From Lycorma delicatula (taxonomy: Eukaryota; Arthropoda; Insecta; Hemiptera; Fulgoridae), in contig NC_134462.1 in the NCBI RefSeq assembly GCF_047948215.1, positions 121,356,937-121,420,936 on the forward strand: 64,000 nucleotides of DNA, in the 5' to 3' direction. The notes beneath the pieces are model-generated. The model did no database searches. It saw only the letters and a list, made by a program, of their open reading frames with translations, and was not told where the DNA came from. Shown one piece after another: positions 36,201-48,147 of the stretch (the first letter of the stretch is position 1; each line of letters opens with the position of its first letter). Position numbers and translations under genes: made by a program.

Positions 36201-38001
36201 ACGGAATTTTTAAAGCGTGCAAATTTGATAAAGTATGATTAGTAATCGAATGTAAAACCGTAATGATGAAAAACGGAGAGCAGATGATTTTAAACTAAAA
36301 TCATCTAACTTTTTTTTAAATTAAATTTCATTTTATTTTTTATTTAAATAAAAATAATAAATAATATCAAATATCAGTTTAAGTAAGACAATTAATAATT
36401 TGAAAACTTAACTAAGAAAAGTAACATTTTGAAACAAAAAGTGTATATTTACATACACCCTGGGTATATAAAGAGAACTCGGTTTGATAAAAATCATAAA
36501 AGTATACGATAAAGAATATTTTTATGCAACTCGCATTTACCTAAGCTAATATATATGTTTTTAAAAATTTAGAAAGAACACATTGTTACACGTACAATCA
36601 CATGACGTAAATGTTGTAGGTAGTTAAAAATTGCAATAAAAATTAACATATTTTCTTTTAAAAAATTTAAAAAAAATAATGGTATATAAATCACAGTATA
36701 ATTATACATGTCGTGTAAAAATGAACATCGTAAAACAAATATTTTTCTAAGAATAATAATTCTAAGAATGCGGTTGTTTTATTATAATAAAAAATTTACA
36801 TATAACAAACACAATACTAGACAAATTATATTAAAATTCTTTACACGAAAACAAGTGAAATTTGATCTGGTTTAGAAAATGAAAAAAATAAAGAAACAAG
36901 TAAAGAGTAGTAAGTGGGAGAGAAGTACAGAAGGCAGTAGCTGTAGAATTATTTGTTATTTAAATAAATAAAAATTATAACCGAATTATAAAAACCAAGG
37001 TTATAAATTTAAAACATAAATAAATTAAAGAAAAAGTTTTCTCATGCTGTAAAATTTATTAATTCTTTTTTTTAATAAAAAAAATCTTTATAGATAAAAA
37101 CAAATAAATTTAAATTAGCAAGTTCATTATATTAAAAATCCGTGAACGGTTTAAAATTTAAAAAGATATAAATACTTCTTATTAAAAAAAGTCCCTCTCG
37201 TTAACGTTCCAAAAAAATAAAAAACCATTAATACCGTTCAATTCATCTAAAAAAAAATGTCGAATTTTTGAAGCGGATGCAAATTAAAAATAAACCAAAA
37301 ATATCTTACCGACCCCATAATTTGGTGCCGAGACCAATAATTCAAAGTAATTAAAGTATATTTTTTGTACTCCAGTATATTTCTGTTTATTTTACATCTG
37401 TTAATTTTATTTTTATTTCTGAATAAATATCGTTTACAATAAACACAAAAATCAAGAAACCTGCACGTTTTAATAAAAAGAAGATAAGAACTGCAAAGCG
37501 ATGCGATTATTACCAAGCTAAAGAAAGAATGCCTGAAACGTACAGTAAGAAAAAATGTATTTTTTTAACCTCGATTTTCTTACTAATCTTCTTAAAATAC
37601 TTTGGCATCAGAATGACTTCAAGCTATATCGTTATGTTATAAAAAAGATGCAAAACTTATCGACGATAAGGACAAATAGATCAAATATATAGAAATGTAT
37701 GTATTCGGTCGTGAGAAGATTTCAGCATAAAAAAAATGAAACCAATTCAGAAACATCTCCTTTTTTAAAATCCATTTTAATTATACTTAAATGGAATCGT
37801 TCACAAAATTATTTACCAACGATCTAAGTAATTCTATAAAGCTACGATTGTTTTAACTAGAAATGGAAAATGCAACCGACTGAACTGTTGCAGAAACATA
37901 TTGCCTTTTATTTATTGCCTTTCTAGAACAAAGAAAATTGAATTTCACGGCCAGTTTTTTTGTTGATAGTCATATATCATTCACTTCATAACATATTTTT
38001 C
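33271..38001. other. AT-rich intergenic DNA, largely featureless
   Basis: The only notable stretch is 34862-34999, a short frame with a RuvC-III-like motif (see findings), and a GC-richer patch at about 34920-35120. All other frames (35626-35841, 36012-36194, 37247-37516) lack domains. Confidence 0.4.
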
Positions 38002-38165
38002 CTTTTTTAATAAAACTAGTGTAATGACTGTCACGAATCGAAGATCCGTGATGTAATATTGCACTTATTACTTCTTAAGTGTAACCGTCGATTTTTATCG
38101 TTAAATTCGATCTTATCAATCGAATTTATCTCTGTTTTATTTATTCCTTTTTTAATAAAACTAGT
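38002..38165 (+). repeat. 22-bp perfect direct repeats bracketing 120 bp
   Basis: TTCCTTTTTTAATAAAACTA followed by GT occurs at 38002-38023 and 38144-38165. The spacer has no recognisable element, and 22 bases is long for a target-site duplication, so a local tandem duplication is as likely. Confidence 0.7.
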
Positions 38166-39392
38166 ATAATCTCTTGTAAACTAATACTGTTATTTTTTTT
38201 TTTAAATGACGTTGAATTAAAAAATTTGTTTCACCTTCAGTACTTTAATTTACATTATCATTTACTAATAAAACAAGCTGTAGTATATTTTCTTTTAAAT
38301 TTTAATATTTCAAGTACATTATCAAGATTTTGTACGCTACCTAGTATTATCAAGTACTGCTATCTAGCGGCGCAATTCGTAAAGTCACCGTAAAATATGA
38401 ATAAAATGTCGTCATATTCAATTCCCGCGGTTCATCAAATGGAAAAAAAAGTTGTCTAACAAAATTCGAGGTATTTTTTGAAAGTATTCTTTATTGCAAA
38501 TCTAATTGAACTGAAATATAATGTTTTCACGCTTACTTTTTAATTTTTTTTTCCAATTTCATGCCACTTTTAGGTTAGGTCATGTTTAGAACTGTAAACG
38601 TAGTTCATTGACTTCGCTGTCTGCGGGAAAGGATTCTTACCGACGAAATTCTAACGAACTCCGTGACAAAAAATATAGGTTTGTTTTTAAGTCTTGGAAT
38701 AAATTTCGATGGAAAAGAAACGGTCAAACGATTTCTGCAATCGACGGTAGATCAAAATCTTTTACCGATTTTAGCTTTTTTTTTTAACAAAAACATATTT
38801 TTAAGAACTAAAAACATTCGTAAATAATGATTCGTTAATTTTCTTAAAAATATTTTTTCAATAAATAAGAATATAAGTTATAAAAAAGAGAAAAAGTTTA
38901 AGTTTTATCGTAATTTGTATTACGAAGGACGCATAAATGGTTATTATTTTGGTGTCGTTTATTAATCGGATTCCATAACCGTATTACTACGCGTAACAAT
39001 TTTTCATAAAATTGTCCTTTTTAAAGCGGGGGCTCAAATATATCTCTTGGCTGAGGAGATCAACGTTTTTCACTTTTAGGTTGATATAAATAATTTGTAT
39101 CGGCTTGAGGCGTAATCAATATAAACAATATTTTAATCGAATAAGAAATATTTATGTCGCTTTTACAGACTTCTACTGCTGCACTAAACCAAAAGGGCGT
39201 ATCACAAGACATAGTACTTTTGTATTATAAAAGGTTTTCTAAATTTTTTACAGAATTTCTTTTGCTATCGTATCTAAATTCTTTCTTGCGTAAAAATTTA
39301 TTAATTAATAACTATAATATTTATTTAAAATTTTAAATCTCCAAAAGTTCTATTTGAAAGGAAACTTAGATACTTAGGGAAATTCTTAAACT
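38166..39392. other. AT-rich intergenic DNA
   Basis: No gene, RNA or repeat family was recognised. Confidence 0.4.
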
Positions 39393-39442
39393 GTAAACGT
39401 AACAGAACTGAATTTACGTAAATTCAGTTCTGTTATGTTTAC
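39393..39442. repeat. Near-perfect 50-bp palindrome without a loop
   Basis: Each base from 39393 to 39417 pairs with its mirror from 39442 to 39418, except one G/T position (39399 with 39436). The centre is TTTACGTAAA and the halves contain AACAGAACTGAA and TTCAGTTCTGTT. No loop separates the arms. Confidence 0.9.
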
Positions 39443-42177
39443 CTCCGTAGTTGGAATTACAAATTCCAAAAATAAATAATGAAATCAAAGAAAATCTAGT
39501 GTTTTGTACTTTAATTTATTTGAGAGTTATTTTATAAATACACAAATATGTATACACAGAGATGAATGTTATATCTCGTTTTCTGAATCCACGTGCTACT
39601 AAAGCCTTCGATCCAGGCCACAAGTCGGTGACTTAATTTGAAAGATAACAGCTTATAGAATAATCTATTAAGTTTTAAATCCATTTTATTTCTAGAGAAT
39701 TAAATAATTAAGGAAACTTCCATTTAAGAAAAGCTATGTATAGTTATTTCTTTTTTGTAACATTAATGTATTTAAACGATAAATTTTAAACAAAGCACTG
39801 ATTACCATTAGCCTTCACCTCTTGGCGGATGGTTTTTATTTAACGTATTAAATTGTAAACAGTAACTTTTCTGTGTAATTATTGTAATTAAAGAATAACA
39901 CAAAAAACGATGGGGATATAGCGGAAGTAAATTCTTCCATAGTAATCGGTTGATAATGTCCAGTATTCCTTAAAGACAGTGCTTTCGATATCTGTAATAC
40001 AGTAAGATTATTTTGGCACTGACTAATCAATCGCTTATTACAACTACGATAGAGCATTCCGCTTGTAATTAATTTTGATTTCCTTAATTCAGTTTCGTTG
40101 GAGAATGTAATTTGCTAAATTCAGAATAAAAAGAATCTAGATCTGCTATTCATAAAGTTACGGGTTAAAATTAATTATTATATTAATAAAATTCTTAAAA
40201 AAAATTGTTATAATTTCGTTCTAGAATCGAAAAAGTGACCTACGGTATTCGATATTTTTCAGTTTTGTTAAGCCAAAAATATATCGCCTTTACAGTAATT
40301 ATAAAAACAGATTCAGCGTAATGCTATACTAAACATTATTTATTCACATTTACGAATAATTCATACGAAGTTTTTCGTACGCGAGCGTTGTGAGTACATC
40401 TGTTTCATTTTCTCATACATCGTTTACGTTTGAATAGTTAAAAGCACGACAGTAAAACGAGTAGTCATGTATATTTAAACTCGCCTTATTATTTCTTTTT
40501 TACATTTCTATTTGTTAAAAAGAAGAGAATTTAAATATTAAAGATAAGTAAAGGTAGACAACGTAAAATAATAATAATAAAAGCACTAATAGCAGCTCAT
40601 TAAGCAAATGCAAAACGAAAAAAGTAACAAGTTAAAAAACGACAATAATAATGATGCTACAAGAAAAAGTAAAAAGGGTGTGGTGTAAGTATTCATATTA
40701 CAGTCCTAATAAATATTGAAGGCGGCGTTCCGTACACCGGAAGAACTCGCAAGAGATCGTGCCCTTTCGTTTATAAAATTCCCACATCCGTTTTTTAGTG
40801 TGAAACCGTCCTCGTCAACTCGAGACGGCAATGAAGAAAGAGAATGAAGAAAAAGAAAAAAAGGGATAAATGTATGATCGGTAGGCAAATAAGGGGAATA
40901 GTAGGTCTACACAAGAAGGCACGGCGGCGATGTGTGCACATAAACAAGGGGAGGATGTCTTGTCTCTTGATGATATGAACGAGGGGAGGGTGTAAAATAG
41001 AGACAGAAAATATAAAGAAAAAGAACGCATAACGTAGGTGCAGAAAAAAAGTGAGACGCTGGATAGAGATGTTTTCCGATGTCGCCTCGTGGCTATCGGT
41101 TTCCCTCCCGTAAATATAGGGTCCAAATTACATAGGTCTAGGAACAGTAAAGCGTGCCGAGTTACACATTTTCATTTCATACCGGTAATAAGGTATCCTT
41201 CTTTCTCTAAAACACCGACATGTTAAAATAAAAAAATAAAATTTACAATCGTCTGGAGAAAAGAAAAGAACTCAGCGAAATAGTCTCGAGTATGTTACAG
41301 ACAACATGCTTTCCCTTTGATAACAAGTTTAAAACCCGACATCAGTAATAGGATCAAAAAAAAAAAACATGACACTAGCTTAAAACTGAACAAACGTGTA
41401 ACCTTAAAAACTTGTGTAACGTGTAAATGCTAAACTTTCAGTTTATGTCACAAACAACATTTTAATAAATAAAGAACATCCAAAGCCGGTTTGGCAATAA
41501 TTTTTTTCTATTGCTTGATATGTATCCCCTCATAAAAATTTTAAAGAAAATCTTACCAAAAGCTGTTGAAAAATCTTATTTGCTTTAGTTTATTCCCTAA
41601 GAACTATTGTTCTAAATCCATCCTCGGAAAGAACATTAAAAAAATTTTCTTTTACTAACTACAATAGTTATTTGTTAACGGATCGCCGTTTGTAATTTGA
41701 ATTTTAATCTATAAACTTTACATGAATATTAGTGAATATGCTCGCAATTTATATGTAATTTTTATAGAGTATTAGCATAATTTTTCAGTGTTTAATTTGC
41801 GACATCGGAGTAAGAAAAACGAGTGATAACAAATAAAGTTAGTGAATCTCTCACTTGGTTTTCGAGTTCGAAGAATTACATCCGAATATATATTCCGTAA
41901 ATTTTTTATTGAAAGATTTAAAAAATCATGATAAGTATACGTAGATGGCAAGAGCAGAAAAATTATTTAACGGAATAAACTGAAATTCTCGGACATTCAA
42001 GTCGATATTTTATACGGACTCCGTCACGTATAAAATATCAGCTGTTCGAAAAAGTATTCCTCTTTTGTTTATTTGAAAATGTCAACTCCTCTCGAAATAC
42101 CTTCCACGGAAGAACAGGGTGCTGCGTTAAGATTTTTATTTTTTTGAAGGTGTAAAACCGGCCGAAATTCACTCGCA
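39443..42177. other. AT-rich intergenic DNA with a purine-rich patch
   Basis: A purine-rich stretch at about 40800-41060 gives long chance frames on the minus strand (40706-40888, 40815-41126) that are serine/phenylalanine-rich and carry no domain. Nothing else was recognised. Confidence 0.4.
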
Positions 42178-42191
42178 GATGTTAAAACAGT

Positions 42192-42510
42192 AATCCACCG
42201 GGTCGGTCTAACGGTAAACTCGTCATCGCAAATCAGCTGATTTCGAAGTCGAGAGTTCTAAGGTTCAAATCCCAGTAAAGGCAGTTATTCTTTTTATATA
42301 AAGATTTGATTACTAGATCGTGAATACCGGTGTTCATTGGCGGTCGGGTTTCAATTAACCACACATCTCAGGAACAGTCAACCTACGACCTGTATACAAC
42401 CTGTATACGACCTGTCGTATACAAGACAGTTACATTTCATACATATCATCCTCATTTAACGCCCGAAGTAATACCTTACGGTGGTTTCGGAGGCTAAAAT
42501 GAAAAAGAAA
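42192..42510 (+). mobile_element. tRNA-headed SINE (family S1), copy 4, with perfect target-site duplication
   Basis: It starts at CCACCGGGTCGGTCTAACGG and ends GAGGCTAAAATGAAAAAGAAA. The B box GGTTCAAATCC (42262-42272) is intact, as is AAATCAGCTGATTT. The 14-bp direct repeat GATGTTAAAACAGT flanks it exactly (42178-42191 and 42511-42524), which fixes both ends. The central region has an expanded ACCTGTATAC(A/G) unit repeated around 42392-42425, absent in the other copies. The intact flanks suggest a fairly recent insertion. Confidence 0.93.
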
Positions 42511-42570
42511 GATGTTAAAACAGTTTGCTAAAGTGTATTAAGAATGCATATTCGAGGAATGAGGTCAAAT

Positions 42571-42860
42571 TTAGGGCATTCCAGGCGACTCCAATTGTGG
42601 ATTTTACAACATAAAATGGTGTTTAGCCCAGAAAAAACAACGATGATGTTGCTTGAGAGCAGACTAGCTTTTACACGACGACCTCGTGTATCGACAGCTG
42701 GTCGTCAAAAGTTAGGTATGTCGTGCTGCAAAAGGATCTAGGTGTTGTCGTTGATGAGAATCTTCGACTCAGAAGCGCTTTCAATATGCTGCGAAAAAGG
42801 CGTTTTTTGCTTTATTAAGTGTTCGGAGGGCAGTTCATCCCGATCGGGATAACGGTATGT
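42571..42860 (+). pseudogene. RT thumb fragment of an R1-like element, out of order before N1 copy 2
   Basis: It reads LQHKMVFSPEKTTMMLLESR and RRPRVSTAGRQ, the L..S.EKT..MLL......R.P.I...G block, then in a second frame VLQKDLGVVVDENLRL (the YLGV..DE block) and in a third YAAKKAFFALLSVRRAVHP. This is thumb sequence, yet it lies upstream of the linker of N1 copy 2 and differs from that copy's own thumb at 43.95-44.15 kb. It is therefore a piece of a separate element that ends at about 42860. Confidence 0.7.
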
Positions 42861-42869
42861 TCATGCTAT

Positions 42870-44530
42870 CAAGGAAGCCAAACTCAACTTTTGGATAGGC
42901 TCGATGCGCGATTTGGAGCGGGCAACCCCTGGCAGCTCGCAAAGTCATGTTACCGGCCAAACCCATTGCCCGTGCTTTCCAGTGTTCGGTGCGGGTTTGG
43001 TGGTCGAGAACATACGTTAACATCTGTGGCGACATACCAGGCGTTCCTGGGTACTCTGTTTCTAGATGCTCCGTAGGATGAAGCAACGGTTGGCCTTAGG
43101 CCGGGAATTTTGCCCTTCCTTGGCGCTGTGGATTCCGTAGATTTAGACCGAGAGGTTTCTCGAATGGCACTGAGAAAGCACCGGATATTGACCAAAAAAA
43201 CTTGCTCCAGACATTTTTTTACCAAATTTTGCCTGTCTTAAGAGAGTCGCTTGGCAGTCTGTTCTCGGGTTGTCTTACCTAGGTTTGCTTTCGACTTGTT
43301 GGAAGGTGGCTTTGATGAGATTGCACTTAAGATCAGGAAAGGATCCGAATGAGTTTGGTAGTCATCGGCCCATCAGCCTCTTGCCGGTAATCGGCAAGTT
43401 GCTTGAAAGGCTGGTTGTGTAACGGCTCTGGGAAAGCATCGATATGAACTGTTTTCTAAGTCGAGGCTAATATGTCTTCATGAAAGGGATTGGCACCGAG
43501 GATTGCATCTAATCTTTAATGCTCTTGCCAAGGTGGAAAGCGCCGACTATAAGTATGTTTTGGCAATTTTTATAGACATAGAGGCAGCATTTCCTTCGTT
43601 GTGTTGGAGTTCTGTCCTCTATAAGTTGGAACGCCACAATGTTCACGTAGCCCTTCAGGCCGTAGTGCGAGTCTGTTTGTCTAATCGTACGTCTCTGTTT
43701 AGAGATGCGCACCTGGCTGTGGAAAAGTTTGTCATTAGGGGAAGTCCGCAGGGTTCCGTTCTTGGTCCCCTGCTGTGGAACCTGGTATTTGATGGATTTC
43801 TTGGATTGACATTTCCAAAAGGGGTCAGGGCCCAGGGTTTGCCGATGACTGTCTCCTTTTAGTTCGTGGTAATTCACAACCACAACTAGAAGACGGGCGC
43901 GGGCGGCTTTGTCGACCGCGGAGGGCTAGGTGGATTTAAAGAGTTCTGTGCCCAAGACGAAGTATATGCTTCTCAAGGATGCAGACAAATTTCGTACAGT
44001 CGTAACCCCCCATATTAAAAACAAAGGCTGTGTAATCAGCCGAGTTTGAATTCATAAGTACCTAGGTGTTTTGTATGATGAAAGTTGAAACCATATTAGA
44101 CAAGTAGCGGCGGACACCGTCACTGTGATGCACAAACTTAGGAGGATTACTTTTAAGGATTGCGGGTGTCGGGCTGTCATTTGTACATGGTGTACTGAGG
44201 TGTCTTCGAAAGTATGATTTCTTATGTTGCATCCTTTCGGGCGCATAGGTTGGACAGAGATCGAGCACGTATTCAAAATTTAAAGAGTGCCCAGCGCAGA
44301 GCTTTAATTGTATGCAATGGTGTTTTCTCCTACGGGGCTACTACCGTATTGGGAAAGGCTCTCCCAATCGATTTAGTGGTAAACGACACATGATGTTTGA
44401 CTGCCCAGCTCTTGGGTGGGCTACAACTCAGGCCACCCTGTAACTTAGTGGCCAAGGGGAAAATTGGCCAATCATAAGCGGCGAGTCAGAGCCGACCGAA
44501 TCGGGTAGTCGCGGGAGAAATCCCAAGCTA
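42870..44530 (+). mobile_element. R1-clade-like non-LTR retrotransposon (family N1), copy 2, C-terminal domain deleted
   Basis: The order on the plus strand is linker from 42870 (AKLNFW, then WQLAKSCYRPNPLPV and LTSVATYQAFLGTLF), a degenerate RT start (about 43140-43190), the RPISLL block (about 43370-43385), palm motifs (43503-43862 plus the FADD box at 43838-43849), thumb (43940-44160), a YRGVF-like region (about 44190-44240) and the PIDLVV block (about 44363-44385). Homology then jumps to LMFDCPALG-like sequence, so the W..W box and zinc finger present in copy 1 are missing (about 400 bp). Many stops and frame changes make it inactive. Confidence 0.82.
43503..43862 (+). pseudogene. N1 reverse transcriptase palm domain
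   Basis: This is the longest frame of copy 2 (119 codons). Residues 21-30 AIFIDIEAAF hold motif A with the metal-binding aspartate D25. Residues 79-90 RGSPQGSVLGPL are motif B, followed by LWNLVFD. Motif C, FADD with two aspartates, is present at 43838-43849 but in another frame, so a frameshift of one base lies between about 43815 and 43838. With it the three catalytic aspartates of the family are all represented in the DNA. The ATG at 43503 is only where the frame opens, not a start of the original protein. Confidence 0.88.
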
Positions 44531-44839
44531 CCCAATGTATTTACCTCTGGGGAATAAAAGAAATAGGCGACCAAGGTTTCTATTTATGGCAGGTCAGATG
44601 GACTGAATCGTTCAACGGCTGTTATACTTCTGCATCTGCTAATAATTATCTGTTAAAAGAGAAAAACCGGTAATTATGTTGCTGCTTCTTAACTTTTTCA
44701 CCAAGGATTACGTTATTATTAATGGCTTATTCTCGGTATTTATAAAAATAATCTCTTCCTTGGACATCCTATGTCTCTTTTTATCGAAAGTTTAATGTTT
44801 CCATTATATTTCTCCTTTTGTTATTGTTATTCAAATATT

Positions 44840-45160
44840 GCTAACCTTCGTAGTGGAGTGTTAGCATCTATGCATTTCATCTGCAAAGTTCTGGGTTCGA
44901 ATCCCCGCTATCATGCTTGGTATTTTTTATGCGTGTATTTCATCTTTCATTAATGATTGTACTTTGGTAGTCGGGATTCAATTAACTACATACATTTGGA
45001 ATGGTTGGTTTGAGTCTGTACAAGACTACACACCTCTTTTACATATTATACATATCATCCGCCTTTCATCGGGCCACGGGGTCGCTAATCGTTCACTAAT
45101 TGAATAGATTGCAACGTACACGTTAGGAATACAAGATGAAAATTAAAAAAAAAAAATTAA
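44840..45160 (+). mobile_element. tRNA-headed SINE of a second type (family S2) sharing the S1 core
   Basis: The head is tRNA-like with an A-box-like TAGTGGAGTGTTAGC (44851-44865) and a canonical B box GGTTCGAATCC (44894-44904). The body then carries the same blocks as family S1: TCGG(G)ATTCAATTAACTACA, GAGTCTGTACAAGACTACAC and CATATCATCC. The tail differs and ends in A-rich sequence at about 45140-45160. The head is clearly not that of S1, so this is a chimeric SINE or a sister family built on one core. No target-site duplication was identified. Confidence 0.75.
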
Positions 45161-46886
45161 TTTTTCCCGCGTATAGGAGCAGGTGAAATACTATTTTTCA
45201 AAAGCGTGTTAGATCTATCGATCTAAAATAGTTCTATTATTTACGGGTTTCCTCTAAGAGTTAAGCGTTAATTTTTAAACTAACGATTAGAAGGGTAAAT
45301 CTGTTTCAAGTTTTTTATAATATATTAACCTACTTTTTTACGAATAAAAATTAAGATAATACATTTTACTGTAGCCTTCTGTTAATGATGTCGATTGTTT
45401 AGCCTATAATAATATAGATGTAATCTTACATTCTTAATGGAATGAAATTAGAAATAAGGGTGATAATTTTAAGTCATTTAATTATTATATATGCGGGCGC
45501 CCTGTTTTTCTTTACATCCGTTTTATTTTAACTTGCAGTTAAATAACATATACTTAAACTGTATTTATTTGCAAATTATATATAAAAACATATGTTATTT
45601 GTTACGACTTAATAATATTGTATAGCATTATTTTATAAGTTTCACTTGTGTTCGGTTCTTTTATCCGTAGATTACGCGTAAACCTAAAAACTTTATAAGT
45701 TTCTTCGTACTCGTATATCTTATCGGCTAGAGACTATTCGACGAAACCTTTAGATCAATTCGAGCTTAGGAGCGATTCGAATTCTTTTGCATAACATTTT
45801 TAAAAATGCCGAAATAGCAGTCTGCTTTTAGTCCAGAAAGATGAACCTAAAATATAAAACTATTTGAGAAATGTCGACATTATAAGTCGACAATATTTAT
45901 AACCGATCAGCAGTTAAGTATTATATACTTTGAATAACTTTGTTCGACTATGGATCGTAATATTTTATTACGAAATTTTAATGGAAATACCCCTTCGTTG
46001 CGGGTACTTCCAGTAGAACTACTTTCCATTCTCCTTTACTAATTCTTTCTTTGTCGGTTTTTTCTCTTAGCGATACATCCGCGTTCTCTTCGCACTTTGT
46101 TCTTTGCGTTCTTTCGACCGCTTCATTTTCGGATTTTAGTCTTTTATTCCCTCTAACATCATAATTTCAGATTTAAAAGCGTCTCTATTTTTAATATCTT
46201 TTTCTGATACATTTTTTAATTTTAAATGTTTCTGACTTTAATCCAGTTTTTTTCTGTTTTCCTATTACAGAAAAAAGTCAAAGATTTACTTAGTTAACTC
46301 TGTATCTATTCCTGACAAGGTGTCCGAATAGAATTAATCTTGTTTTTTTTTCATTTACCGTTACTGTTTTCTGTATGTTGATGTAATGTTTCATTGTTGC
46401 TTCTAAGTTTAAAATTGTTCCTTTCCTTTACGGGATTTATTATTTTAATAATTATTTTTCTTTCCTTTTCAGTATTTTATTATCTATATCCACATTTAAG
46501 CGCTAACACGCATATAAACTCTAATTTTTTTACTCTATTGCAACGTCAGATTTTTCAGGTTTTCGCAAGTACCTAATTTTTATCTTATGTATTTTTTATT
46601 ATTTTATAAGTCTTTCCATTTGTAAAAAATAATATTAGAATAAGATATTAGTATTTATTTTATTAAGAAAATTTAAAGGAATTTTAATCGAGCTTTATAA
46701 AATTTTAAGCAAGCTTTTGCCTTAAATTTTTTTAGTATCGATCATATTAATTTCGATATGTATCCTTTTTCCTAGGGAGTATACGCAGGTTAGGTTTTTC
46801 CCAAAAAATCACTAGTCTTTTCGATTATATTTTTGAATACAGATATTGTATTAAAGAAATATAAGGGAATAAATACATTTTTAATA
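45161..46886. other. AT-rich intergenic DNA
   Basis: No gene was found. A T-rich stretch at about 46020-46570 gives chance frames such as 46394-46576. Confidence 0.4.
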
Positions 46887-47440
46887 CTAGCAGACCCGGC
46901 AGTGCTTTGAGTATTGCTAAATTTGAGTATATATATATATATATATATAGGTTAAATGAACACAATTGAAAGTTTGATAAAATACTTTAAAAAATGAACA
47001 TTACGGAACTTCACAAAATTTAACCTTTCCCCTTTCTCCCTTTTCCTTTCCCCCTTTCACCATTTTCATTTTTACATTATTCGCTTTCCCCTATTTCTCC
47101 TTTCCGTTTCCCCATTTTACCCTTTTCCTCCCCTTTCCCTTTCCCTATTTATCTTTCCACCTTTCCCCTTTTCTCTTTTCTCCTTTCCCATTTCCTATTC
47201 CCTTTTCCCTTTTTTTATATTTTAATTTTTCCCTTCTTTCCTTTTTACATTCTTCCCTTTTACCTTTTTCGATTTTTCCTTTTCTTTCTTTTTCCCCGCG
47301 CGTAAATCGGTCCAATAGTTTTTTGGTCTATAGGGTACATACATATCGAAAACATTGAAATGGAATCGTAAAATATTTAATATAGCGTGTTTTGCTTTTA
47401 CGACCAATAGATAGCGCTGTTTTTTTTTTTAAAAAAAAAA
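46887..47440 (-). mobile_element. CTAG-ended Helitron-like family H1, copy 1
   Basis: On the minus strand it ends ...GCACTGCCGGGTCTGCTAG followed by T, with the CTAG at 46887-46890. About 140 bases inward from this end match copies 2 and 3: the plus strand shows CTAGCAGACCCGGCA, GCTAAATTTGAGTATATA, AATTGAAAGTTTGATAAAAT and AACCTTTC. The end pairs with an inner TTGCTA to form a short stem. CTRR ends before a T and a subterminal hairpin are Helitron hallmarks. The inner part holds a pyrimidine-rich tract and an AATCGGTCCAATAGTTTTTT motif. The 5' border is uncertain and no Rep/helicase coding exists. Confidence 0.5.
47020..47295. repeat. Pyrimidine-rich (CCCTTTYCC-like) tract
   Basis: About 275 bases are almost pure C and T on the plus strand, built of loose CCCTTTCC/CCTTTTCC units. 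It lies inside the H1 copy 1 element just after its terminal block and has no counterpart in copies 2 and 3. Confidence 0.85.
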
Positions 47441-48147
47441 CATGTTTTTACCTGTCGTAGGTGTGACATCTTAGGTATATAGATAATAGATATATAAAAA
47501 TATGCGCGTATTCGAATGCAACTTTGTGTCAAAATTTTAAAGTAATCGGTGAAGAACTTTCAAAAATTTAAGATTTTGAACAAACGAACATTTACATTTT
47601 AATTTTTATAGATTTCCCTATTACCTATGACGAGAGCAGTCTGTCGATTAAAATTTCTACACGCCGTCCGAATGTCCTATAATATTCGAGAGGCAGAACA
47701 GCTGAAAGTTTTTATAAAACGATCGCCGATCGGCTTGGCGTCCTGTAAACGGGTATTGTTGTCTTCGTAACTCGCTTCTAGAAATAGAGGTCGTCTGTGC
47801 CGTGCGTAAAACGTAAAATAATAAGTACACGCCATAATATGGCTTCCGCCATTTCCGCTACTGTTCAGTAAAACTGCAATTAATTAAAATATATTTATAC
47901 ATAAAAGTAATAAAAATATACAAATAAAAAATAATTATATCGGGTTCAGGGGGAAACATTTGACAGATTTAAAAGAAAAAAAAACTTATGATAATTATGA
48001 AATCGATGTTCAGTTTTATTAGTGGGAGTGGTTAATTGTTAAGCTCTATTCATTTAGTTGCGTGAAATTAAGCGGTTTGAATATATGCGTAATTTAATGT
48101 CTATTAAAATTTATTTATTTTTATTTTTTAACTGAAATTTATCGTAT
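47441..48147. other. AT-rich DNA between two H1 copies
   Basis: No gene was found. It includes AAAATTTTAAAGTAATCGGTG, a motif typical of the same kind of repeats, so it may be further decayed repeat sequence. Confidence 0.35.

Noticed and set aside
40706..41126. Two minus-strand frames rich in S and F
   Set aside because: They arise from a purine-rich plus strand and carry no domain.
42835..43225. Minus-strand frames opposite N1 copy 2
   Set aside because: They are shadows of the plus-strand retrotransposon frame.
44840..44915. Possible tRNA gene (A and B boxes)
   Set aside because: The arms do not fold as a full cloverleaf and the sequence continues into a SINE body shared with other copies.
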